A DNA stretch of 64,000 bases from Pseudomonas sp. Q1-7 (GTDB lineage: Bacteria > Pseudomonadota > Gammaproteobacteria > Pseudomonadales > Pseudomonadaceae), in contig NZ_CP116304.1 of assembly GCF_028010285.1 (NCBI RefSeq), positions 1,628,501 through 1,692,500 of the forward strand. Direction: 5' to 3'. Position 1 is the first letter of the stretch. Each line of letters opens with the position of its first letter. This document shows, piece by piece, positions 26,040 to 37,699 of the stretch. The notes below the pieces were generated by a model that saw only the letters and a program-made list of their open reading frames with translations, made no database searches and was not told the DNA's origin. Made by a program: the position numbers and the translations under genes.

Positions 26040-27164
26040 TCAGCCGCGGTAGTAGCGCTGCGGCACGAAGGGGGTCTTGGCGACTTTCATCGCCACGCGC
26101 TTGCCGCGCACCAGGGCCCAGACCTCGGTGTCCAGGGCGGCCTGCTCGGCGGCCAGGTAACCCATGGCCACCGGCGCGCCCAGGCTGGGGCCGAAGCCGC
26201 CGCTGGACACGCGGCCGATCACCGCGCCCGCGGCGTCGACGATTTCCGCGCCTTCGCGCACCGGCACGCGCTCCTGAGGCAGCAGGCCGACGCGCTTCTC
26301 GGCGACGCCGTCGCGCTGCTGGGCGAAGAGGCGCCCGGCGCCGGGGAAGTTGCCGGCGCGCGCGCCGTCGGCGCGGCGGGCCTTGGAGATGGCCCAGGCC
26401 AGGCTGGCCTCGATGGGGGTGGTGGCGCTGCTCATGTCGTGGCCGTAGAGGCACAGGCCGGCTTCCAGGCGCAGCGAGTCGCGGGCGCCGAGGCCGATCG
26501 GCTGGACTTCCGGCTGGGCCAGCAGGGTGCGCGCCAGGGCCTCGGCCTGGGCCGCGGGCACGGAGATCTCGTAGCCGTCTTCGCCGGTGTAGCCGGAGCG
26601 GCTGACGAAGCATTCGACGCCTTCCAGGCGCACGCTGCCGAACTGCATGAAGGTCATCTTCTTCACGTCCGGCGCCAGGCGGCCGAGCACTTCGACGGCG
26701 GCGGGCCCCTGCAGGGCCAGCAGCGCGCGGGACTCGAACAGCGACTCGATCGCGCACTGCTCGCCGAGGTGCTGCCGGAGGTGGGCCAGGTCCTGCTCCT
26801 TGCAGGCGGCGTTGACCACCAGGAACAGCTGGTCTTCGGCCAGGCGGGCGACCATCAGGTCGTCGAGGATGCCGCCGTTGTCGTCGGTGAACAGCGCGTA
26901 GCGCTGGGTGCCCACCGGCAGGTCGAGGATGTCCACCGGCACCAGGCTTTCCAGGGCGCGGGCGGCATGCTCGCCACGCAGGAGGATCTGGCCCATGTGG
27001 GAGACGTCGAACAGGCCGGCCTGCTCGCGGGTGTGCAGGTGCTCCTTGAGCACGCCGAGGGGGTACTGCACCGGCATGGCGTAGCCGGCGAAAGGCACCA
27101 TGCGGGCGCCGAGTTCGAGGTGCAGGGCGTGCAGCGGGGTGTGGGCGAGAATCTCAGTGGTCAT
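26040..27164 (-). CDS. gcvT: Glycine cleavage system T protein (aminomethyltransferase)
   Basis: 374 residues. It moves the aminomethyl carbon from the H protein to tetrahydrofolate, giving 5,10-methylene-THF and ammonia. Family motifs: HLELGARMVPFAGYAMPVQY, LFDVSHMGQILLRG, FTDDNGGILDDLMVAR, FVSRSGYTGEDGYEISVP and LGARDSLRLEAGLCLYGHDM. It is the last gene of the gcvH-gcvP-glyA-gcvT unit. A short gap with a dispersed hairpin separates it from glyA. In P. aeruginosa the paralogous operon has sdaA at this spot; none is here. Confidence 0.96.
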   Translation of the reverse strand: MTTEILAHTPLHALHLELGARMVPFAGYAMPVQYPLGVLKEHLHTREQAGLFDVSHMGQILLRGEHAARALESLVPVDILDLPVGTQRYALFTDDNGGILDDLMVARLAEDQLFLVVNAACKEQDLAHLRQHLGEQCAIESLFESRALLALQGPAAVEVLGRLAPDVKKMTFMQFGSVRLEGVECFVSRSGYTGEDGYEISVPAAQAEALARTLLAQPEVQPIGLGARDSLRLEAGLCLYGHDMSSATTPIEASLAWAISKARRADGARAGNFPGAGRLFAQQRDGVAEKRVGLLPQERVPVREGAEIVDAAGAVIGRVSSGGFGPSLGAPVAMGYLAAEQAALDTEVWALVRGKRVAMKVAKTPFVPQRYYRG

Positions 27165-27212
27165 CGGTCACTCCAATCGGGTTGTTCCTTTCTCCCGTTG
27201 GGCGACGACGCC

Positions 27213-27236
27213 CCCTCTCCCGCTGGCGGGAGAGGG
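27213..27236. repeat. CCCTCTCCCG/CGGGAGAGGG dispersed hairpin, copy 2
   Basis: CCCTCTCCCGC (27213-27223) and GCGGGAGAGGG (27226-27236) pair exactly around TG, in the 93-bp gap between glyA and gcvT. Same family as 3621-3644. It could attenuate gcvT expression. Confidence 0.7.
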
Positions 27237-27257
27237 CCGGAGAGAGGGTGATAGGAC

Positions 27258-28511
<1,254 letters not shown>

Positions 28512-28556
28512 GGGTCGGTTTCCTTCTTGTTCGGTTTTTGGGGCAAAAACCTTGTA

Positions 28557-28625
28557 GGAGCGAATTCATTCGCGAAGGGCTGCGCAGCAGCCCCCTGAAA
28601 GCTTGATCGCGAATGAATTCGCTCC
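28557..28625. repeat. Long palindromic repeat with nested hairpin between gcvP and glyA
   Basis: GGAGCGAATTCATTCGCGA (28557-28575) and TCGCGAATGAATTCGCTCC (28607-28625) are exact 19-bp inverted copies. Between them GGGCTGC and GCAGCCC (28578-28584, 28588-28594 approximately) form a second hairpin. It is the complete form of the GCGAATTCATTCGC family seen at 2431, 3754, 18726 and 42041. Its place inside an operon suggests an effect on mRNA decay or partial termination. Confidence 0.8.
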
Positions 28626-28639
28626 CACGGACGGTCGGG

Positions 28640-31504
<2,865 letters not shown>

Positions 31505-31519
31505 GGCGGTTCCTCCGGC

Positions 31520-31897
31520 TCAGGCGTTGGCGGCAAGGAAGGCGTCGTAGCCGGCCTGGTCCATCAGGTCGTTCAGGACTTCGGGGTTATCCGGGCGGAA
31601 GCGGAAGAACCAGCCGTCGTTCATGGGGGCTTCGTTGACCCGCTCGGGGCTGTCGGCCAGTGCCTGGTTCACCTCCAGCAGTTCGCCGGTCAGCGGCATG
31701 GCGATGGTGCTGGCGGCTTTCACCGATTCCAGCACGGCGACTTCCGCGCCCTGTTCATAGCGCCCGGTGTCGGGCAACTGGACGAACACCACGTCGCCCA
31801 GGGCTTCCTGGGCGAAGCTGGTGATGCCGACGGTCACTTCGCCGTTCGCTTCGATGCGCAGCCATTCGTGCTCGGGAGTGAAACGCAGGATGGTCAT
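31520..31897 (-). CDS. gcvH: Glycine cleavage system H protein
   Basis: 125 residues from ATG 31897 (GAGGAAG upstream); 12 extra codons of the longer frame are not supported. It carries the lipoyl arm on Lys60 in LESVKAAS, with flanking motifs HEWLRIEANGEVTVGIT and GDVVFVQLPDTG. First gene of the operon. The sigma-54 promoter at 31956-31970 gives a leader of about 45 bases. Confidence 0.96.
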   Translation of the reverse strand: MTILRFTPEHEWLRIEANGEVTVGITSFAQEALGDVVFVQLPDTGRYEQGAEVAVLESVKAASTIAMPLTGELLEVNQALADSPERVNEAPMNDGWFFRFRPDNPEVLNDLMDQAGYDAFLAANA

Positions 31898-31955
31898 GGG
31901 GCTTCCTCTTGTTATCCGGTCGGTTCCGAGCATTGGCTCGGCTGATGGAGCAAGA

Positions 31956-31970
31956 GCAAGTGCAGTGCCA
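31956..31970 (-). promoter_or_regulatory. Sigma-54 (-24/-12) promoter of the gcv operon
   Basis: On the minus strand the sequence is TGGCACTGCACTTGCT. TGGCAC and TTGC match the RpoN consensus, and the invariant GG and GC are exactly 10 bases apart. Transcription would start near 31944, about 47 bases before the gcvH ATG. GcsR, encoded upstream, has the GAFTGA loop needed to drive it. Confidence 0.88.
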
Positions 31971-32034
31971 GTTGTTAAAACATATTAAATATCAATGTAT
32001 TAGCGTGTTTATGGCGGTCGGGTGAAAAGGCGTG

Positions 32035-32155
32035 TGGAGCGATATCGCTCCATGGCCACTGCGCGCTTTCAACCGCCTGGGACGAGGGGAGCCCCGGAAG
32101 ACGGGACTTGAAGGGCGGTGGAGCGATTTCGCTCCAATGGAGCGAAATCGAACCG
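32035..32155. promoter_or_regulatory. Three GcsR-type enhancer sites upstream of gcvH
   Basis: Site 1 TGGAGCGATATCGCTCCA (32035-32052) is a perfect 18-bp palindrome. Site 2 TGGAGCGATTTCGCTCCA (32119-32136) has the same arms. Site 3 TGGAGCGAAATCGAACCG (32138-32155) keeps the left arm. General form TGGAGCG-N4-CGCTCCA, close to the TGTAACG-N4-CGTTCCG site I recall for P. aeruginosa GcsR. The nearest site is about 65 bp upstream of the -24 element, right for a bacterial enhancer. Confidence 0.85.
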
Positions 32156-32287
32156 GGGCGCTGACGGGGCTTGAGTCATCGGGCCTGCCTGTGACGCTTG
32201 TTGGGCTTAACGGTGTGCCAGGAAGCTGCAGGCTTTTCGCCGTCCTTGCCGAGTGAATTCAGACCCTACGCATAGGCCGCGCCCGCC

Positions 32288-33811
32288 TCAGCGAGAGATG
32301 CCGTATTTCCTCAAGCGCTGGCCGATGGCCGTGTGGGACGTGTTCAGCCGCGCCGCCAGTTGCCGGGTGGACGGGTAGTGGGCGAAGAGCTGTTGCAAGA
32401 GGTTCTTTTCGAAACCCTGCACGGCTTCTTCCAGGCTGGAGACTGCCATGGGATCGGCTTTCTCGCTGACGAGGGCGGTGCCGGCCAGTTCCAGTCCGTC
32501 GCAGTCGATCAGCTCGCCTTCGCTGATGGCGGCGGCGCGGAAGATCACGTTCTGCAACTGGCGCACATTGCCTGACCAGGGATTGCCGAGCAGCAAGGCG
32601 AAGGTGGCCGGGGCCAGGCGGCAGGGCGCGCGCTGGATCTGCGCGCAGGCCTGGTGGAGGAAGTGCTCGGCGAGCAGGAGGATGTCCTGGCCGCGCTCGC
32701 GCAGGGGCGGCACGTCGAGGTTGAGGACGTTGAGGCGATAGAACAGGTCTTCGCGGAAACTGCCTTCGCTGACCATGCGTTCCAGCGGCCTGTGGGTGGC
32801 GCCGAGCACGCGGACATTCACCTGGACTTCGCGGTCGCCGCCGACCCGGCGGAAGCAGCCGTCGCTGAGGAAGCGCAGCAGCTTGGCCTGCAGGTAAGGG
32901 GACATCTCGCCCACCTCGTCGAGGAACACCGTGCCGCCGTCGGCCAGCTCCAGCAGGCCGGGCTTGCCGCCGCGCTGGGCACCGGTGAAGGCGCCCGCCG
33001 AGTAGCCGAAGAGTTCGCTCTCGGCCAGGCTCTCCGGCAGCGCCGCGCAGTTCAGCGCCAGGAAGGGCGCATCCCGACGATCACTGAGGGTGTGGCAGGC
33101 GCGAGCCACCAGTTCCTTGCCGGTGCCGGTTTCGCCACGGATCAGCAGGTGCGCGTCCAGCCGGGCGACCTTGCGCAGGCGTGCCTTGAGCTGCTTGATC
33201 GACGGCGACCGGCCGAGCAGGTCGTCGAGTCCGTCGCCGCCGTCATGGCGCAGGGAGGCGAGGCGTTCGCCAATGCGGCTGGGCGGGTAGAGGGTCAGCA
33301 GTCCACCCGCCAGTTCGCCTGGGCCGGCACTCACCGGCGTTGCGTCGAGCAACAGGGCCTGGCCCTTGAACGCCACTTCGCACATGGGGATGCGGAAGCC
33401 CCGCGCGATCAGTGTCTGGGCCAGGCCGGGGTCGTCGAACAGCCTCGACAGCGGTTCACCCGTGGGGTCACTGCCATGCAGGCTGATCAGCGCCGGATTG
33501 GCCAGCAAGGCGTGGCCGCTGTCATCCACCGCCAGCACCGGGTCGCTGACGGCGGCCAGCAGGGCATCGAGCTGAAGATGGCGGCGCTGGCCGGGCAGGA
33601 TGTCGACCACCTTCACCGCCTGCACGCCACGCACGGCCAACAGGGCCTCGCGCAGTTCGTCGAGCACCTCGGCACCGAGGGTCGGGGCGTCGATGTAGAC
33701 ATTCGGTGGAACCATCTCCACGGCTTCGAGGTTGAGGTTGCGGCCACCCAGCAGGGCCAGGACCTCCTGGGTGATGCCGACGCGGTCGATGAAGGTGACA
33801 TGGATGCGCAT
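32288..33811 (-). CDS. gcsR: TyrR-like sigma-54 enhancer-binding regulator GcsR
   Basis: 507 residues. Order: ACT domain at the N-terminus ([20 protein letters not shown]), PAS domain (about 80-175), AAA+ domain with Walker A GETGTGKE (226-233), GAFTGA loop (273-278) and Walker B TVFLDEV (294-300), and a C-terminal HTH ([20 protein letters not shown]). The ACT domain probably senses glycine. Unlike E. coli TyrR it keeps GAFTGA, so it can open sigma-54 promoters. It sits directly upstream of the gcv operon, matching P. aeruginosa GcsR (PA2449). It starts 4 bases after the stop of a LysR gene, so the two may be co-transcribed. Confidence 0.92.
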   Translation of the reverse strand: MRIHVTFIDRVGITQEVLALLGGRNLNLEAVEMVPPNVYIDAPTLGAEVLDELREALLAVRGVQAVKVVDILPGQRRHLQLDALLAAVSDPVLAVDDSGHALLANPALISLHGSDPTGEPLSRLFDDPGLAQTLIARGFRIPMCEVAFKGQALLLDATPVSAGPGELAGGLLTLYPPSRIGERLASLRHDGGDGLDDLLGRSPSIKQLKARLRKVARLDAHLLIRGETGTGKELVARACHTLSDRRDAPFLALNCAALPESLAESELFGYSAGAFTGAQRGGKPGLLELADGGTVFLDEVGEMSPYLQAKLLRFLSDGCFRRVGGDREVQVNVRVLGATHRPLERMVSEGSFREDLFYRLNVLNLDVPPLRERGQDILLLAEHFLHQACAQIQRAPCRLAPATFALLLGNPWSGNVRQLQNVIFRAAAISEGELIDCDGLELAGTALVSEKADPMAVSSLEEAVQGFEKNLLQQLFAHYPSTRQLAARLNTSHTAIGQRLRKYGISR

Positions 33812-33815
33812 GGCT

Positions 33816-34727
33816 TCAGTCCTTGGCCGGGCCGCCCGAGCAGGCGGTGAGATCTTCGAGGAAGGCGCGGAGGATCGGCGGCGCCGCTCCCCGGCGAGTG
33901 ATCACGTCGAACGGCGATTCGAGCTGGAGCCCGGCGAAGGGCAGGCAGCGCATCTCGCCGGTGCGTACCCACTGGTCGGCGACGTGCATCGGCAACAGGC
34001 CGAGGTAGGCGCCGGAAATGATCAGGATCGCCAGGGCCTCGATGTTGTCCACGGTGGCGGCCGCCTTGCTCACGCCGAGTGCGTCGAGGTCGTACTGCTG
34101 CATGTAGCCGCGCACCACGATGCGGCTGGCACCGATGGCCTCGCGCAGCGCTGGGCCGTCCAGGGTGCTGGCGAACAGCGGGTGGTGGCGTCCGCAGTAG
34201 AGGCCCAGCGCTTCCCGGTAGAGCGGCGAATAGTCGAGACCGGCGACCCGAGCGGGGAAGTGACCGATGGCCAGGTGCAGGCGGTTGTCGAGCACCCGTT
34301 CCTCCAGTTCGGCGGGCGTACCGACGTAGACGCTCAGGTGCACGTCGTGCCCGCGGGAGACGAAGCGCTGGGTGGCGCGGGGCAGGGGGGAATCGCGGTC
34401 GGTCAGCGTGCTGTCGATGATGCCGAGGTTGAGCTTGCCGCTGATGCTCTGCTTGAGCACGTCGGCATCCATGCAGAAGGCTTCCACCGCCGAGAGCAGG
34501 CGCTGGGTCGCCTCGTGGATGGCGACGCCCTGCTCGGTTAGCCGGAAGCCGCCACGGCCGCGCTGGCAGAGCTTGACCCCGAGGCGGGTCTCCAGGTGGC
34601 TCATCTGTTCGCTGATGGTGGATTGGCCTGCGTTGAGCGCGGCCTGGGCGGCGGAGAAACCGCCGCATTTGACGATGGTGGCGAAGACCCGGAGGAGCTT
34701 CAGGTCGACATCATGCAACTGGATCAT
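33816..34727 (-). CDS. LysR-family regulator of the divergent ureohydrolase operon
   Basis: 303 residues. N-terminal HTH: DLKLLRVFATIVKCGGFSAA, then LNAGQSTISEQMSHLETRLG; co-inducer domain from about residue 95 (KLNLGIIDSTLTDRDSPLP). It is divergent from the ureohydrolase gene with a 151-bp intergenic region carrying a dyad, and resembles regulators found next to guanidinobutyrase-type genes in pseudomonads (gbuR-like position). It most likely activates the operon in response to a guanidino compound or its breakdown product. Its stop is 4 bases from the gcsR start. The effector is not known. Confidence 0.85.
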   Translation of the reverse strand: MIQLHDVDLKLLRVFATIVKCGGFSAAQAALNAGQSTISEQMSHLETRLGVKLCQRGRGGFRLTEQGVAIHEATQRLLSAVEAFCMDADVLKQSISGKLNLGIIDSTLTDRDSPLPRATQRFVSRGHDVHLSVYVGTPAELEERVLDNRLHLAIGHFPARVAGLDYSPLYREALGLYCGRHHPLFASTLDGPALREAIGASRIVVRGYMQQYDLDALGVSKAAATVDNIEALAILIISGAYLGLLPMHVADQWVRTGEMRCLPFAGLQLESPFDVITRRGAAPPILRAFLEDLTACSGGPAKD

Positions 34728-34748
34728 GGCGCGGCTCCCTGTCGGGCG

Positions 34749-34777
34749 GATACTTCGATTTTAGCGATATGAGTATC
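34749..34777. promoter_or_regulatory. Dyad in the LysR/ureohydrolase intergenic region
   Basis: GATACT (34749-34754) and AGTATC (34772-34777) form an inverted repeat, and TTTG...CAAA lies just after (about 34784-34799). Position between divergent LysR and target genes suggests the regulator's binding region. Confidence 0.4.
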
Positions 34778-34878
34778 TGATGTTTTGCATTTTTCCAAAT
34801 TAAACCTGCGCCCATAGTGCCTGCAACGGCGACTACCAAGCCGGTTCGCCGACGACAGAAAACAAGAAACGGAGGCGC

Positions 34879-35856
34879 ATGAACATGCCGAAGAACGCTT
34901 ATGAAACCGGGCGCTTGAACCTGCCATTCGTAGGTCACTGCACCTTTGCCAAGGCGCCCGTCTGCACCGATTGGGAGGCCATCGACGCCGACGTGGCGAT
35001 CCTCGGCGCGCCGAATGACATGGGTACCCAGTGGCGCTCCGGTGCGCGCTTCGGACCGCGCGGCATCCGCGAGGCATCCACGTTGTTCTCCTTCGGCCAT
35101 TCCGGCGCCTACGACCACGAGGACGACGCCCTCTACCTGACCCAGGACCAGGTGCGCATGGTCGACGTGGGGGACGCCGACATCGTCCACACCGACATGG
35201 CCTCCAGCAACGACAACATCGAGTTCGCCGTGCGCAAGATCCTCGCTTGCGGCGCCATGCCGGTGGTGCTGGGCGGCGACCATTCGATCCACGCTCCGGT
35301 GATCAAGGCCTTCGAGGGCCACGCGCCGATCCACATCGTGCACTTCGACGCCCACCTGGACTTCGTCGACGAGCGCCACGGCGTGCGCTACGGCCACGGC
35401 AATCCGCTGCGCCGCGCATCCGAGCTGGACCATATTGTCGGTATGACCCAGATGGGCATCCGCAACGTGTCCTCCTCCAACCGCGACGACTACGACGCCG
35501 CGCGCGCCGCCGGCTCGCAGATCCTCTCGGTGCGCGACGTGCGCAGGCTGGGCACCGAGGCGGTCCTGGCGAGGATTCCGGAAGGCCTGGATTACTACAT
35601 CACCATCGACATCGATGGCTTCGACCCGTCCATCGCCCCCGGCACCGGCACGCCGAGCCACGGCGGCTTCCTCTACTACGAAGTGCTGGAAATCATCCAG
35701 GCGCTGGCCCGCCGCAGCGGCGGCCGGGTAGTCGGCATGGACCTGGTGGAGGTGGCGCCCGCCTACGACCCCACCGGCATGACCTCGATCCTCGCCGCGC
35801 AACTGCTGATGAACAGCATCGGCTTCATCTTCCACGAGCGCGCGCGCAACCGCTGA
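34879..35856 (+). CDS. Agmatinase-family ureohydrolase
   Basis: 325 residues, start supported by GGAGGC. Binuclear Mn2+ enzymes of this family release urea from agmatine or other guanidino compounds. Metal-ligand motifs are all present: GGDHSIHAPV (His), HFDAHLDFVDE (Asp-x-His-x-Asp) and TIDIDGFDPSIAPGTGTP (Asp-x-Asp). The N-terminal GAPNDMGTQWRSGARFGPRGIRE is typical. The neighbours (NCS1 permease, aldehyde dehydrogenase, GMC alcohol oxidase) suggest a catabolic substrate such as a guanidino acid or alcohol rather than polyamine synthesis. Agmatine and 4-guanidinobutyrate remain possible. Confidence 0.9.
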   Translation: MNMPKNAYETGRLNLPFVGHCTFAKAPVCTDWEAIDADVAILGAPNDMGTQWRSGARFGPRGIREASTLFSFGHSGAYDHEDDALYLTQDQVRMVDVGDADIVHTDMASSNDNIEFAVRKILACGAMPVVLGGDHSIHAPVIKAFEGHAPIHIVHFDAHLDFVDERHGVRYGHGNPLRRASELDHIVGMTQMGIRNVSSSNRDDYDAARAAGSQILSVRDVRRLGTEAVLARIPEGLDYYITIDIDGFDPSIAPGTGTPSHGGFLYYEVLEIIQALARRSGGRVVGMDLVEVAPAYDPTGMTSILAAQLLMNSIGFIFHERARNR

Positions 35857-35915
35857 GCGGCGGCCCACCCGTATTCGGCCAGGCCCGCGAGTGGCCCGGC
35901 CAAGAGGAGAAGACA

Positions 35916-37424
35916 GTGGATAACAAGGTAAAAGACTATCTGCAGACGTTCGGTGTATCCGAGGCGACCCAGCGCTTTCTCGGCAAGGCGCAGAAGCTGT
36001 TCATCGGCGGCGCCTGGCTGGATGCTGCCGACGGCGCCAGCGCCGAGGTGATCGAGCCTGCCAGCGAAGGCGTGCTGACTCGCATCCCCATGGGCACGGC
36101 ACAGGACCTGGACCGCGCCGTGCAGGCCGCCCGTGCGCAGTTCGACGGCGGTCCCTGGCGCCAGCTCAAGCCGCTGGAGCGCGAGCGCCTGCTGCAGCGC
36201 CTGGCCGACCTGATCGAGGCCAATGCCGACGAGCTGGCGGAGATCGAGTCCATCGACATGGGCAAGTCCGTCGTCCAGGCGCGCGCCGTGGATATCCAGG
36301 GCACCATCGACACCTTCCGCTATTTCGCCGGCTGGGCCAGCAAGATCCACGGGCGCACCGTCGAGCCCTCGCTGCCCGGCAATTACCTGGCCTATACCCG
36401 CAAGGAGCCGGTGGGCGTGGTGGGGGTCATCGTGCCCTGGAACTTCCCCCTGCAGACCATGGCCTGGAAGCTCGGCGCCGCCCTGGCGGTGGGCTGCACA
36501 GTGGTGGTCAAGCCGGCCGAACTCACCTCCCTGTCGGCCTTGCGCTTCGCCGAACTGGTGCAGGAGGCGGGCATTCCCGACGGCGTGGTGAACATCGTCA
36601 GCGGACGCGGCAGCGTGGTCGGCACGGCCATGTCCGGTCATCCCGGCATCGACAAGCTGAGCTTCACCGGATCGACGCCGGTGGGCTGCTCGGTGGGCAA
36701 GGCAGCCATGGATCAGATGAAGCGTCTGACCCTGGAGTTGGGCGGCAAGTCGCCGGTGATCGTCTTCGCCGATGCCGATATCAAGGCGGCGGCCCAGGCG
36801 GTGGCCAATGGCGTGTTCTTCAACTCCGGGCAGGTGTGTGACGCCGGCACCCGCGCTTACATCCACCGCAGCGTCTATGCCGAGTTCCTGCGCGAGCTGG
36901 CAGCCTATACCGCGACCCTGAAGATCGCCCCCGGCCTGGACCCGGACTGTTTCATCAGCCCCATGGTGTCGCGCCAGCAACAGCAGCGTGTGCTGGAGTA
37001 CATCGAGGCCGGCAAGGCGGAAGGCGCCGAGTTGTACTACGGCGGCGAGCCGGTCGAGGGGGCGGGCTTTTTCGTCCAGCCGACCATCTTCGCCAACTGC
37101 CGCAACGACATGCGCATCGTCCAGGAAGAAATCTTCGGCCCGGTGCTGGTGACCGCGCCTTTCGACGACGAGGACGAAGCCCTGGCCCTGGCCAACGACT
37201 CTGACTTCGGCCTGGCGGCCGCGCTGTATTCAAATGATCTGGGGCGCGTGCATGGCCTGATTCCGCGCCTGCGGGCCGGCACCGTCTACGTCAACGCCCA
37301 CAGCACGCTCGATCCTTCCATGCCCTTCGGCGGCTACAAGCAGTCGGGCTACGGCAAGGACCTCGGGTCGGAGCAACTGGAGTTTCTGCTGGAAACCAAA
37401 GCCGTGTGGATCACACTGCCCTGA
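35916..37424 (+). CDS. Aldehyde dehydrogenase (NAD(P)+)
   Basis: 502 residues from GTG 35916 (AGGAG seven bases upstream). Family motifs: VGVIVPWNFPLQTMAWKLG, FTGSTPVGCSVGKAA, general base Glu in TLELGGKSPVIV, nucleophile Cys in FNSGQVCDAGTR, and EEIFGPVL near the C-terminus. It is close to betaine/phenylacetaldehyde-type ALDHs. It lies 59 bases after the ureohydrolase and likely oxidises an amino- or guanidino-aldehyde made by the GMC enzyme encoded further along or by an amine transaminase. Exact substrate unknown. Confidence 0.92.
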   Translation: MDNKVKDYLQTFGVSEATQRFLGKAQKLFIGGAWLDAADGASAEVIEPASEGVLTRIPMGTAQDLDRAVQAARAQFDGGPWRQLKPLERERLLQRLADLIEANADELAEIESIDMGKSVVQARAVDIQGTIDTFRYFAGWASKIHGRTVEPSLPGNYLAYTRKEPVGVVGVIVPWNFPLQTMAWKLGAALAVGCTVVVKPAELTSLSALRFAELVQEAGIPDGVVNIVSGRGSVVGTAMSGHPGIDKLSFTGSTPVGCSVGKAAMDQMKRLTLELGGKSPVIVFADADIKAAAQAVANGVFFNSGQVCDAGTRAYIHRSVYAEFLRELAAYTATLKIAPGLDPDCFISPMVSRQQQQRVLEYIEAGKAEGAELYYGGEPVEGAGFFVQPTIFANCRNDMRIVQEEIFGPVLVTAPFDDEDEALALANDSDFGLAAALYSNDLGRVHGLIPRLRAGTVYVNAHSTLDPSMPFGGYKQSGYGKDLGSEQLEFLLETKAVWITLP

Positions 37425-37522
37425 GGAACTGGGCGGGAAGGCGTCGTCGCCTGCGGGCGGCGGCGTCCATCAGTTGGATGCATCGAATTTCAAGAACAAG
37501 AACCCATTGAGGTGATGCCCAG

Positions 37523-37696
37523 ATGAACAGCCAAGCCGAAATCGAGCGTGCGCAGGAGCTGGAAAGACGCATCCGCGTCTTCGAGGAACTGGAAAACAGC
37601 AAGCACTGGCCGGGGGCGCTGAACGCCGTCGACTACATCGCCATGACCCTGATGACGCTGGTGCTGGTCATCGGCTCCTACGTCTGGGGGTACTGA
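37523..37696 (+). CDS. 57-residue single-pass membrane protein next to NCS1 permease
   Basis: 57 residues: a charged amphipathic N-terminal half (NSQAEIERAQELERRIRVFE) and one hydrophobic helix (TLMTLVLVIGSYVWGY) ending the protein. GAGGTG precedes the ATG. The stop is 3 bases before the permease start, so the two are coupled. In P. aeruginosa a small gene sits between gbuA and its transporter in the same way, as I recall. It is a good candidate for an accessory subunit of the permease. Too short to be found by usual open-frame cutoffs. Confidence 0.75.
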   Translation: MNSQAEIERAQELERRIRVFEELENSKHWPGALNAVDYIAMTLMTLVLVIGSYVWGY

Positions 37697-37699
37697 GCC

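Noticed and set aside
24703-26757. Long minus-strand frame opposite metE and running into gcvT
   Set aside because: Crosses two real genes in the wrong frame and has no domain signature.
31898-32287. Glycine riboswitch before gcvH
   Set aside because: The leader from the sigma-54 start is only about 47 bases, too short for a tandem glycine aptamer, and none of its conserved elements was seen; control is explained by GcsR sites.
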